Shown in pieces: positions 1 to 10,301 of a DNA stretch of 64,000 bases. The position numbers and the translations under genes were made by a program. The stretch is from assembly GCF_001742165.1 (NCBI RefSeq), contig NZ_CP016443.1, positions 3,224,001 to 3,288,000 of the forward strand. The letters run 5' to 3'. Within the stretch, counting starts at the first letter, position 1, and each line of letters opens with the position of its first letter. The DNA comes from Burkholderia stabilis. GTDB taxonomy: Bacteria > Pseudomonadota > Gammaproteobacteria > Burkholderiales > Burkholderiaceae. Below the pieces are notes generated by a model. It was not told the DNA's origin, did not search any database, and worked only from the letters and a program-made list of their open reading frames with translations.

Positions 1-1
1 C

Positions 2-295
2 GTGATCGACAAGATGATCAAGCAGCGCAAGGATTCGATCAGCCAGTTCCAGGCCGCCAACCGCGACGACCTCGTCGCGAAGGAGCAGGCCGAGCTGGTC
101 GTGCTGGGCGGCTACATGCCCGCGCAGCTGTCGGACGCCGAAGTGGCTGCCGAAGTCCAGGCCGCGGTCGCGCAAACCGGCGCAGCCGGCCCGCAGGACA
201 TGGGCAAGGTGATGGGCGTGCTGAAGGGCAAGCTCGCCGGCCGCGCCGACATGACGGCCGTTTCCGCGCAGGTCAAGGCCGCACTCACGAAGTAA
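2..295 (+). CDS. GatB/YqeY domain protein, C-terminal part (5' end outside window)
   Basis: The visible 97 residues match the C-terminal two thirds of YqeY-like proteins, which are normally near 148 residues, so the true start lies upstream of the window. The sequence has the family features: a K/Q-rich helix with KQRKDSI, the stretch LGGYMPAQLS, and a C-terminal QDMGKVMGVLKGKLAGRADM segment typical of the tRNA-amidotransferase tail domain. The biochemical role of stand-alone YqeY is not well established. Position directly before dnaG and rpoD fits the usual rpsU-yqeY-dnaG-rpoD arrangement of beta-proteobacteria. The gap to dnaG is about 70 bases. Confidence 0.85.
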   Translation: MIDKMIKQRKDSISQFQAANRDDLVAKEQAELVVLGGYMPAQLSDAEVAAEVQAAVAQTGAAGPQDMGKVMGVLKGKLAGRADMTAVSAQVKAALTK

Positions 296-365
296 AACCT
301 GTTCCCGGTGCGCGCAGCGATGCGCGCGCCGGGCATCGTATTGTCTTTTTTCGCTCGATCCCACG

Positions 366-2240
366 GTGATTCCGCACTCGTTCCTGCAGGATTTGCTGAA
401 CCGCGTCGATATCGTCGACGTGGTGGGCCGGTACGTGCAGCTCAAGAAGGGCGGCGCCAATTTCATGGGGCTGTGCCCGTTCCACAACGAGAAAAGCCCG
501 TCGTTTACCGTCAGCCCGACCAAGCAGTTCTATCACTGCTTCGGCTGCGGCGCGCACGGCACGGCGATTGGCTTCCTGATGGAGCATGCGGGGCTCACGT
601 TCCCGGAAGCCGTGCAGGAACTCGCGCAGTCCGTCGGGCTGACCGTGCCGCACGAGCCGTCGATGCGCGGCGGCGGTGGAGGAGGCGGTGGCGGTGACTA
701 TCCGGCGCCCGTGTCGAAATCAGTCGCGACCGCGTTGTCCGACGCGATGACTGCCGCGTGCGATTACTACCGCAAGCAGCTGCGCGGCGCGACCGTCGCG
801 ATCCAGTACCTGAAGAACCGGGGCCTGACCGGCGAGATCGCCGCGCGCTTCGGGCTCGGTTATGCGCCGGACGGCTGGCAGAATCTCGAAGCCGCGTTCC
901 CGGACTACCGCGACGAGTCGCTCGTCGAGTCGGGGCTTGTGATCGTCAGCGAGAAAACCGATGCGCAGGGCGCCGCGCGCCGCTACGACCGGTTCCGCGA
1001 GCGGATCATGTTCCCGATCCGCAACGTGAAGGGGCAGGTGATCGGCTTCGGCGGCCGCGTGCTCGGCAGCGGCGAGCCGAAGTACCTGAACTCGCCCGAG
1101 ACGCCGCTGTTCAACAAGGGCAGCGAACTGTACGGCCTGTTCGAGGCGCGGCTCGCCATTCGCGAGCGCAAGTACGTGCTGGTCGTCGAGGGCTACATGG
1201 ACGTCGTCGCGCTCGCGCAGCTGGGGTTCCCGAACGCGGTCGCGACGCTCGGCACCGCATGTACGCCGATTCACGTGCAGAAGCTGCTGCGCCAGACCGA
1301 CACGGTCATTTTCAGTTTCGACGGCGACTCGGCGGGGCGGCGTGCGGCCCGGCGAGCGCTCGAGGCATGTCTGCCGCATGCGGCGGACAACCGTACGATC
1401 CGGTTCCTTTTTCTGCCGACCGAGCATGATCCGGACAGCTATGTACGCGAATTTGGCGCCGATGCGTTCTCCGACCAGGTCGAGCGCGCGATGCCGCTGT
1501 CGCAATTTCTGCTGAACGAAGCCATTGCCGGCAAGGCGCTCGATCAGCCGGAAGGCCGCGCGAAGGCGCTGTTCGATGCGAAGCCGCTGCTGCAGGCGCT
1601 GCCCGCGAACGCGTTGCGCGCGCAGATCATGCACATGTTCGCGGACCGTCTCGACATCCCGTTCGAAGAGGTCGCGGGGCTGTCCGACGTCGATACGCGG
1701 ATCGCGGCGCCGCCGCGCCAGGCTCCGGCGCGCAGCGAGCGCCGCCGCGTGACGGACAGCGAAAAGCGCGCGTTGCGAACGCTGGTGATGCATCCGCGCA
1801 TCGCGTCGCAGCTCGACGACGAACAGATTGCGACCCTGCGAGCGTTGCCGCGCATCGGCGAGCTGTTCGCGGAGGTGGTCGACCACGCGCGTGCGCTGGG
1901 CGACGGCGCGGAGTTCCGGCTGCTGTCGGACGTCCTGCGGACGTCCTCGAACGGGGCGACTTACGAGGAAATCTTCCGCGAAATTCTGGACTATGATGAA
2001 AACGTCCGCGATTTGCTGTTACAGAATCCGGAAGACGAGACGGTGCCCGAGCGGCAGCGTGAGCAGGAGCGGATCGCGGGGGAGGAGCTGCAGGCGGCGG
2101 TGCTCAAGATGCGCTATGACGCCTGCTGCGACAGGCTTGACAGGCTGGCGCGGCAATCCACCTTCACACCCGAGGAACTGGCCGAATTGACGGAATTGAA
2201 CCAGCAGCGAACCGACATGAAGCGTCGGCTCGGGCTGTAG
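366..2240 (+). CDS. dnaG: DNA primase DnaG
   Basis: Makes the RNA primers that start DNA synthesis at the replication fork, working with the replicative helicase. The protein is 624 residues. Domains in order: CHC2-type zinc-binding domain (CPFHNEKSPSF and CFGCGAHG, residues about 37-65), catalytic core with the TOPRIM acidic motifs (VVEGYMDVVAL near 276 and FDGDSAGRRA near 316), and a C-terminal helicase-interaction region. The GTG start at 366 aligns with the usual N-terminus, although no good Shine-Dalgarno is visible. Between the zinc domain and the core there is a run of nine glycines encoded by near-repetitive GGN codons, a flexible and slippage-prone linker. rpoD follows 90 bases downstream. 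Confidence 0.98.
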   Translation: MIPHSFLQDLLNRVDIVDVVGRYVQLKKGGANFMGLCPFHNEKSPSFTVSPTKQFYHCFGCGAHGTAIGFLMEHAGLTFPEAVQELAQSVGLTVPHEPSMRGGGGGGGGGDYPAPVSKSVATALSDAMTAACDYYRKQLRGATVAIQYLKNRGLTGEIAARFGLGYAPDGWQNLEAAFPDYRDESLVESGLVIVSEKTDAQGAARRYDRFRERIMFPIRNVKGQVIGFGGRVLGSGEPKYLNSPETPLFNKGSELYGLFEARLAIRERKYVLVVEGYMDVVALAQLGFPNAVATLGTACTPIHVQKLLRQTDTVIFSFDGDSAGRRAARRALEACLPHAADNRTIRFLFLPTEHDPDSYVREFGADAFSDQVERAMPLSQFLLNEAIAGKALDQPEGRAKALFDAKPLLQALPANALRAQIMHMFADRLDIPFEEVAGLSDVDTRIAAPPRQAPARSERRRVTDSEKRALRTLVMHPRIASQLDDEQIATLRALPRIGELFAEVVDHARALGDGAEFRLLSDVLRTSSNGATYEEIFREILDYDENVRDLLLQNPEDETVPERQREQERIAGEELQAAVLKMRYDACCDRLDRLARQSTFTPEELAELTELNQQRTDMKRRLGL

Positions 2241-2247
2241 GCGGCCG

Positions 2248-2270
2248 GGGGAGCTTAGAGAGGGCTCCCC
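2248..2270 (+). terminator. Hairpin after dnaG (attenuator-like, no long T run)
   Basis: GGGGAGC (2248-2254) can pair with GCTCCCC (2264-2270) around a 9-base loop, 8 bases after the dnaG stop. No uridine tract follows. It may partly stop or process dnaG transcripts ahead of the rpoD promoter. Confidence 0.45.
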
Positions 2271-2274
2271 AGCG

Positions 2275-2283
2275 TGCTATAAT
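2275..2283 (+). promoter_or_regulatory. Extended -10 promoter candidate for rpoD
   Basis: TGCTATAAT is a perfect extended -10 (TGnTATAAT). The -35 position (TTAGAG, 2255-2260) is poor, which is normal for extended -10 promoters. It lies about 47 bases before the rpoD ATG, so rpoD can be transcribed separately from dnaG. Confidence 0.6.
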
Positions 2284-2329
2284 ATAAGGTTTCCAGCGGT
2301 TTGTTTTCTAAGCAGAGGCGAGAATCGCG

Positions 2330-4747
<2,418 letters not shown>

Positions 4748-4767
4748 TTTCCAGCGTCTCTCCTGCG

Positions 4768-4805
4768 AACGCCGCCGGTATCCGCGCGATACCGGTGGCG
4801 TTTGT
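4768..4805 (+). terminator. Rho-independent terminator of rpoD
   Basis: AACGCCGCCGGTATC (4768-4782) pairs with GATACCGGTGGCGTT (4788-4802), loop CGCGC, followed by a short T-rich stretch. It lies 20 bases after the rpoD stop. Confidence 0.75.
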
Positions 4806-4876
4806 CTCCTTTGTTGTTACAATGCCGGCCCGGCTTCTTTGCCGGGGCTGCGTGTAGCACGCTTCGCTTCTCATCA

Positions 4877-4952
4877 GGGCTTGTAGCTCAGCGGTTAGAG
4901 CAGTCGACTCATAATCGATTGGTCGCGGGTTCGAACCCCGCCGGGCCCACCA
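4877..4952 (+). tRNA. tRNA-Ile2 (anticodon CAU, lysidine type)
   Basis: A 76-base cloverleaf with encoded CCA. Acceptor stem GGGCTTG pairs with CGGGCCC, followed by ACCA. The D-arm has TAGCTCAGCGGTTAGAGCA, the anticodon loop is CTCATAA (anticodon CAT) and the T-loop GGTTCGAACCCC is present. A CAU anticodon could mean Met. However, the body, including the variable region GATTGGTCGC and the D-arm, is nearly the same as E. coli ileX/ileY, whose C34 is converted to lysidine by TilS to read AUA. Initiator features (three G-C pairs next to the anticodon, mismatched first pair) are absent. A TACAAT -10-like hexamer is at 4818-4823. Confidence 0.88.
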
Positions 4953-4985
4953 GATTTGCTTCCAACGTTATTCGAGGAAGTTTCG

Positions 4986-5026
4986 AAACCCGCGATGCCG
5001 CAAGGCTTCGCGGGTTTTTTGTTTTT
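4986..5026 (+). terminator. Rho-independent terminator after tRNA
   Basis: AAACCCGCGA pairs with TCGCGGGTTT around a short loop, followed by TTTTTGTTTTT. It ends the tRNA transcript. Confidence 0.85.
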
Positions 5027-5313
5027 CAGGGTGTCCGGGTGGATTCGTAGGCAGCCGGTATGCCTCTCAGGCATCAGGCCATGCCGGTGTGGCATCACGC
5101 CGGCCGGTCCTATCGTTTAAGATCGACGACTGTCGGTAATCTCACGAACTCGACCAACTGGCTCCGCCCAACCGGACACTGGCTCCATCAAGCCGATGCG
5201 TTGGCCCCAAGCCGTTCCTCCAGCAACAACTCAATGCTCCATGCCGGCTTTCCGTACGTCGATGCGACGTTTGCATTCATTCCGTTTGAATTCTTCTCGT
5301 TAGGAAATACGTG
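5027..5313. other. Intergenic region before the LuxR-type gene
   Basis: No credible coding sequence or RNA. Codon use and composition shift here toward AT, which marks the left edge of the accessory segment that runs to about 16.5 kb. Confidence 0.5.
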
Positions 5314-6345
5314 ATGCAGGCAAGTCGGAGCGAATCGGTTGATTCGATCAATTTCCTCGGAGACGTTTTTTTGCGGGTCCACGCGCTTTCGTGCGAACTT
5401 CCCGCCCCTTCCTTCATCGGCTCCGCGGTTGCACTTGTCAGTCAATCAATATCCTCCCGTTCCGCGTGGTGGGGGCTGGTCGGTCGTGGGTGCAATGAAG
5501 TCACACCGACGGTCTACAAGAAGGAATTAATAGCGCTCCCAGCAGACTTCGAGGCAAGGTGGCTTCCCATTTCGGCGCAGGACACATTCGCGAAAGAAGT
5601 CGAAAGCCGTATCGGCGAGGTTTGCGCCTTTTCCACGGACGAAAACTACGGCGCTCCGGGAAAAACAAAGGAAGTCCAGGACTATTGCCGGGATTACGAT
5701 CTGGCTCATGGCGTATCGATACTGCTGAGTGAGTCGTTCACAAGGAATCATTTCTTTTGCACGTTGTACCGAGGACAAGGTGCGCGACCGTTCGATGACA
5801 TCGAGATGGCATATTTCGGTCAGCTAATGAGATACACGCTCGAGATATGGCGAGAGAATCTTCACCGCATGCTTTCTGTCCCGGCCGCAGAAAGCGTGCA
5901 TTTGAGCGGGATCGCGGACAAGGACGGAAGAATTGTCGGCATCGGCGGAGGGCTGTGCGAGTTCATCTCCGTGAACTGGCCAGGGTGGAGCGGCGGGACG
6001 CTGCCACACGATCTCGTTCAGCTCTTCAGCGACGCGCCTTGTCGTACGCGCCTGGGAGGGAGAACGGTCGAGATCGGCTATTTCGGAAGCTACCTGCATG
6101 TATCCCTCGCACAGGACGGGCACGGGTTCGTCCTGTCACCCAAGGAGAGGGCGATTGCGCATCTGTTTGCCGCCGGTCGCTCATACAAGGAAATTTCACG
6201 CGCGATCGGCCTGTCCCCTGCAACGGTCAGAACCTATCTGCAACGCATCTATGCGCACCTCGGGGTGAACAACAAAATCCAACTCGGCAAGGTGCTCGTT
6301 CCGGATGCGACAGATGGCCGGGGTGAGGGCGTCCAGCCATCCTGA
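5314..6345 (+). CDS. LuxR-type (GerE helix-turn-helix) transcriptional regulator
   Basis: About 343 residues. The C-terminus is a clear LuxR/GerE DNA-binding domain: LSPKERAIAHLFAAGRSYKE, then ISRAIGLSPATVRTYLQRIY and a conserved hydrophobic tail. The first 260 residues do not show the autoinducer-binding signature of quorum-sensing LuxR proteins and may be a GAF- or PAS-like sensor, which I cannot assign. The ATG at 5314 is preferred over the GTG at 5311 because the AGGAAA at 5302-5307 is then better spaced. It is the first gene of the AT-rich segment that leads to the pilus operon, so control of pili or of neighbouring genes is possible, but this is inference. It is a single-gene unit with about 950 bases of non-coding DNA after it. 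Confidence 0.85.
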   Translation: MQASRSESVDSINFLGDVFLRVHALSCELPAPSFIGSAVALVSQSISSRSAWWGLVGRGCNEVTPTVYKKELIALPADFEARWLPISAQDTFAKEVESRIGEVCAFSTDENYGAPGKTKEVQDYCRDYDLAHGVSILLSESFTRNHFFCTLYRGQGARPFDDIEMAYFGQLMRYTLEIWRENLHRMLSVPAAESVHLSGIADKDGRIVGIGGGLCEFISVNWPGWSGGTLPHDLVQLFSDAPCRTRLGGRTVEIGYFGSYLHVSLAQDGHGFVLSPKERAIAHLFAAGRSYKEISRAIGLSPATVRTYLQRIYAHLGVNNKIQLGKVLVPDATDGRGEGVQPS

Positions 6346-7291
6346 TTGCGGCAGCCTCCGGCATTTACATCTCGTCGACCCGTTTGAAACCGCTGACTCC
6401 TGTCGCGACGCGTCGCCCGACGCGAGGGTGATCGTCGGTCATGGCCCATTTCTCCGTTGACTCTTGTGTGCCCAAATCCTTCGTCGGCAAATGTCGTTGA
6501 TGTGTCCGGCGACGGTTGGGTCGTCATCGGTCCGCCGCGACGCCCGAGCGGACCATTTCTCGGATCGTCACGACGGGCGGTCGTCCGGGCGTACGTCTGC
6601 ATTTGCAGAGTATCGAGTGTCGATCGTGCCATGGGAGAATGATTTCGATTCGAAAGTGGTTCACGGGTAGCGCGCCCGGCCGGCGGCCGGATACTGCCCG
6701 CTCGCCAGCGCTGCATCAGCGATGCAGACCACGTTGCTCGACGCGATGATGACGGCATTACCTTGTCCGAAAAAACCTGCTCATTGGCCGCTGTTACGCT
6801 TCCCCGGTTTCGGACCGAATGTTTTAATTTTTTACATTGAACAAGCGATACATACGCGTCGGGAAATGAAGGTGCCCGACGAGTAGGCAGCAGTAATCGT
6901 AGAGCAACCGGCTGATTGTGCCGACCTGGCAAGCCTGTGTTTCCGGCGATTTCTTTGGGTTGGAACAACAGGGACCGGGGTTCATCGCGTCATCAATGCT
7001 GTCGTGCGCCGATTGGCGGGTGATCGATTGCGTGATGGTTGCGCGCGATTCATGGCAGTTCTTGAATTGTTGCTTGTCGGCCTTTCTTTTTGGGTCGGGA
7101 GGATAGTCGTTTCGGCACGACATAATCTGCTGATCATAAAAATATGGATAACGAATTATCAAGCGACAAGGAAAGCATCGGTCGTGAGTGACGGTGTTGT
7201 GACAGCGCCGTGGTTTGTGATGTCCGGAAGGTGGCGTCGGGCATCGATTTCGTGGGGAAGCATGTGTTGATCCGCGTCACTGAGGGGCGCG
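6346..7291. other. Long non-coding gap (946 bases) between LuxR- and AraC-type genes
   Basis: The open frames here have atypical composition and no family resemblance, so I call no gene. The stretch 6780-7170 is markedly AT-rich for this genome. It could hold regulatory sites for the AraC-type gene, an unrecognised RNA, or remnants of lost genes. I see no terminal repeats or transposase remnants. Confidence 0.5.
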
Positions 7292-8401
7292 ATGAACTCG
7301 GCGTACGACAGATACACGATGGACGACGAGCAAATGAAAGACGAAATGCCGGGCGAACGGCGTCATTGCATAGAGCACGGGAACCGAATGAAAGGGCGCA
7401 TGGATCGCGTCGACGCCATCGGATTGGACATCGAATGGCGGCCCTTGGTCAATTATCTGAAGGAGAAAGGTGTCGCGATTCCCGATTTGTGGAGAGATGC
7501 CCGCTCGACGAACCGCTTGCCCAGCGAGTTGCTTTACGACTGGATCGCCCGGAACAGCATGTCTCCGCGGGAGGCGCTGCGTATCGGCGAGCACTATCGG
7601 CTTTCCGACTACGGCGTTGTCGGATTGGCGATCAAGACCGCGGCCAATTTTGGAGAGGCGCTTCAGGTCGTCAGGACGTACATGCTGCCGCTCAATCCGG
7701 ATATTCGGGGCGTGCGTGTCGAGGTGTCCGGTGCCGATACTGTCGATGTCAGCATCGATTTGCACGATAGCCTGGATTTGCCCGCGGAGTTGAGGCTTTT
7801 CAATGCCAACCTGGTTGCCGCGGCGTCATATGCGATGACCAGGAACTTGTTGCTCGGCAAGATCGGGTTGATTCGCTTGCGGCTTCCTGCGTCGATCGAC
7901 GATCCGGGGCCGTATGAAGCGCATTTCGGTGTACCGGTGCGATTCGGCGGTCGGGGGATTGTTTTCACGTTGCCGGGCGACTGCTTCGAACAGGAGATAC
8001 CGAGTGCAAACCAGGCGGTTTTCCAGGCAGCCATTGCGATAAGTGGAGAGGTGCTCGATACGATGCTCTCGCGGGAAGTGTGCGGATATCGGGAGCGCAT
8101 TCTCCAGTTGCTCGAATCGCTTCCCGATCAGTATCCGGACAGCAGCGATGTCGCCAGGCGTCTTGGCATCAACGAGCGAACGCTGCGCCGGCGGCTGACC
8201 GATGAAGGCTGCAGCTATCGCGAGGTCCTGGATACCGTGCGGCACAAAAGAGCCAAGCGCCTGTTGCTGGATAAGCGTTTGCGGATGGACGACATTGCCG
8301 AAAAGCTCGGATATGCGGATACGTCGAGCTTCAGACATGCATTTCGCCGGTGGACCGGACGCAGCCCAAGTGATTTTCGGCGAGATGCCGGCGTCGTATA
8401 G
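7292..8401 (+). CDS. AraC-family transcriptional regulator (OruR/ArgR-like type)
   Basis: 369 residues. The N-terminal 230 residues fit the arabinose-binding-like domain of the OruR/VirS subgroup: a phrase like GEHYRLSDYGVVGLAIKTAA, followed by the beta-rich middle ending in GGRGIVFTLP. The C-terminal 100 residues form two AraC helix-turn-helix motifs: DVARRLGINERTLRRRLTDE and DIAEKLGYADTSSFRHAFRR, then WTGRSPSDFR. Such proteins usually bind a small effector through the N-terminal domain, and the effector here is unknown. The start at 7292 follows GAGGGGCG, and a second ATG at 7319 is possible. It precedes a winged-helix regulator and the pilus operon on the same strand, which suggests a role in controlling them. 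Confidence 0.9.
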   Translation: MNSAYDRYTMDDEQMKDEMPGERRHCIEHGNRMKGRMDRVDAIGLDIEWRPLVNYLKEKGVAIPDLWRDARSTNRLPSELLYDWIARNSMSPREALRIGEHYRLSDYGVVGLAIKTAANFGEALQVVRTYMLPLNPDIRGVRVEVSGADTVDVSIDLHDSLDLPAELRLFNANLVAAASYAMTRNLLLGKIGLIRLRLPASIDDPGPYEAHFGVPVRFGGRGIVFTLPGDCFEQEIPSANQAVFQAAIAISGEVLDTMLSREVCGYRERILQLLESLPDQYPDSSDVARRLGINERTLRRRLTDEGCSYREVLDTVRHKRAKRLLLDKRLRMDDIAEKLGYADTSSFRHAFRRWTGRSPSDFRRDAGVV

Positions 8402-8532
8402 CGCCAGGCGAGTCGAAGTGGGCGATGCACTCGCTCGACGGTTCTTATGATCGGCATGTTGCTGTGGCGCGAGGTGTGATCCCGCATGCGCGCGGATCAT
8501 CGCGGTCGTGAAATCGGATAAATGGACGCGGA

Positions 8533-8553
8533 ATCGATCGATTTTCGATCGAT
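8533..8553. repeat. Perfect 9-bp inverted repeat, possible operator
   Basis: ATCGATCGA (8533-8541), spacer TTT, TCGATCGAT (8545-8553). The centre is 60 bases before the winged-helix regulator's GTG start. It is a symmetric site that could bind a dimeric regulator, or a transcript hairpin. Confidence 0.45.
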
Positions 8554-8602
8554 CTGGCGTGCGCGCTGAATTGAAGTGTCGACGACGAGAAGAGGTGGTC
8601 GC

Positions 8603-9367
8603 GTGAGCTTGACGATGCCGAAGAAGAGGGCGGCAATTCTATCCAAGGATTCAGAAATCGAATCGTGGATTGTGAAGAATTTGAGAGAGTCCGACTACGA
8701 TTGCGTATTTTTTCGAAGTTTCAGGGATATTTGGAATTACGCGGATCATGCTGATTTAAGCATCCTTGTGACGCGATTCGAAGATCTGGATTCCGTATCG
8801 GGGCGAATCCTGCTTCGCCGGAGAAATGGCATGCTCGAAAGAACGCCGATTATTTTCGTCACGTCGGACGTGACGAAATGGAAGGTCGTGTCGATGCTGG
8901 ATGCGGGTGCCGATGCCTATATTGCCACCACCGCGTCGCGCCCCGTTTTTCTGTCGTATGTCGATGCGCTTGTGAGGCGCGCAAAGACGAGAACAGGGCG
9001 TCCTTGCAGAGAAATTCACGGGGCGTACGAATTCGATCTGCTCAGCAAGAAGGTCCGGCGGCAGAGAACGGACATCCCGGTCAACGTGATGGAGTTCCAT
9101 CTTTCTCTTTCGCTTTTCCGGAATTTGGGTGGGCCCATTTCGTTGAGCTATCTCGAGGAAGCGACTTGGGGTGTTTCGACCGGAGAGGCGAGCGGGAAGA
9201 TACGGACACACGTCTCGAATCTGAAAAGGAAGCTCGGCCTGACGCCGGAAAACGGCTACCTGCTCGCGGCGGTCAGAGGGTATGGGTATCGGCTTGAGTT
9301 GATTTCAAGTGGAAGCCGGCTATCACGTGAATGCGATGAGGTTGAACTGGAATTGAGCACGTTGTAA
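8603..9367 (+). CDS. OmpR-type winged-helix regulator with degenerate receiver domain
   Basis: 254 residues. The C-terminal part is a standard OmpR/PhoB winged helix (SYLEEATWGV, then THVSNLKRKLGL and AAVRGYGYRLEL). The N-terminal 120 residues keep the receiver fold pattern (DLSILV, TPIIFVTS, GADAYI). By manual alignment, however, the phospho-acceptor Asp at the end of strand 3 is Val, and the conserved Lys after GADxY is Thr, so normal phosphorylation is unlikely. The GTG at 8603 is preferred because AGAGGTGG lies just upstream. The frame stays open to a GTG at 8576. No histidine kinase is nearby. It lies between an AraC-type gene and the pilus operon. Confidence 0.85.
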   Translation: MSLTMPKKRAAILSKDSEIESWIVKNLRESDYDCVFFRSFRDIWNYADHADLSILVTRFEDLDSVSGRILLRRRNGMLERTPIIFVTSDVTKWKVVSMLDAGADAYIATTASRPVFLSYVDALVRRAKTRTGRPCREIHGAYEFDLLSKKVRRQRTDIPVNVMEFHLSLSLFRNLGGPISLSYLEEATWGVSTGEASGKIRTHVSNLKRKLGLTPENGYLLAAVRGYGYRLELISSGSRLSRECDEVELELSTL

Positions 9368-9412
9368 GAATTCCCGATAGAGGTCGGTTGCAGGAAAAGG
9401 CGTATTGCGTCG

Positions 9413-10018
9413 TTGTTTGAGCGCGAGCCAGGACAGGATCCGGGCAGCGAACAGGCGAATACCCATCCACATCGATCTGAAAATTCCACGTTCTATCGTT
9501 CACGAAAGACGTTCGGCCTGGTGCTGATCGCGAGTCTGACGTTGACTGCCTGCGGCGGTGATGACACGCCGGGCAGCGATGCTGCCGCGAGTAGCCTTTC
9601 CAAAGATGGCGGCAGTGCTGTCGCATCAGCCTGCCACTTCCTGGGCGCGCCCACTTTCGAGTGCGAATCGCTTTTCAAATATCAACGGGTGCTGAAGCAA
9701 TCCAGGAGCTACTTCGCGAATTTTTCGGATGTGGCCGACGGCAAGACGGACCTTGATGTCGAGAGTGTATTCCGTGACGGCATTTGCGAAGCTGATCAAC
9801 CTGCTACCGAAGGCGAGGATCGATTTGCCATTCCGATACGTGACGCCGAAGTCGCGCTGATCGCGTGGAGGATGCTTTGCCAAGCGGAGGAGCACCCGGT
9901 GTCCGGCATGCGATGCAAGGCGGTGCCGAACATCGTGTCGGATACCGGCGGAATATCGGTGTCCGGAACTACGCCGCTGATGTCCGGCCGCACTCTTTCT
10001 CGCCATCGATTTGGGTGA
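9413..10018 (+). CDS. Putative small lipoprotein of unknown function
   Basis: An open frame of 201 residues with a clear lipoprotein signal about 32 residues in: basic RSRKTFG, hydrophobic LVLIASLTL, lipobox LTAC followed by GGDD. The mature part has several cysteines and no domain I recognise. The start is uncertain. The frame begins at a TTG (9413) and there is no good ATG or GTG just before the signal sequence, so either a rare start or a small sequence error is possible. The last 30 residues look low in complexity and could reflect a frameshift. It sits between the winged-helix regulator and the pilus operon. Confidence 0.55.
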   Translation: MFEREPGQDPGSEQANTHPHRSENSTFYRSRKTFGLVLIASLTLTACGGDDTPGSDAAASSLSKDGGSAVASACHFLGAPTFECESLFKYQRVLKQSRSYFANFSDVADGKTDLDVESVFRDGICEADQPATEGEDRFAIPIRDAEVALIAWRMLCQAEEHPVSGMRCKAVPNIVSDTGGISVSGTTPLMSGRTLSRHRFG

Positions 10019-10301
10019 TTTAATCGAGCCCGAATCGATTGAACGGAAGAAGCCTGAAATCGGTAAAGCGATGATCAAGCAAACATCATGTTCGATGCTG
10101 CCGGTCAATTAATTCGTATTGCGAAGCAGGTTTTATAAATCTGCATGTATTCCAGAAATTCATGCCGACGGAACTCGCGTGGTTCGGGGTTTCATTTGAG
10201 CGTTGACTGAATCGGCCCGCTTGCCTGATTGGCGGCGACGCGGGCGAACGTCGTGCTTCCAGTTGTCAACCTTGCAGTTATCAACTCAACCGGGGAAAAC
10301 C

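Noticed and set aside
4877..4952. tRNA-Met identity from the CAT anticodon
   Set aside because: The body matches tRNA-Ile2 and lacks initiator features.
5314..6345. Quorum-sensing LuxR with acyl-homoserine-lactone binding
   Set aside because: The DNA-binding end fits LuxR, but the N-terminal part lacks the usual autoinducer-binding residues and no luxI-type gene is near.
6249..6968. A 239-residue minus-strand open frame in the gap after the LuxR-type gene
   Set aside because: Low-complexity Arg/Ser/Pro-rich product that overlaps a real gene and has no ribosome-binding site.
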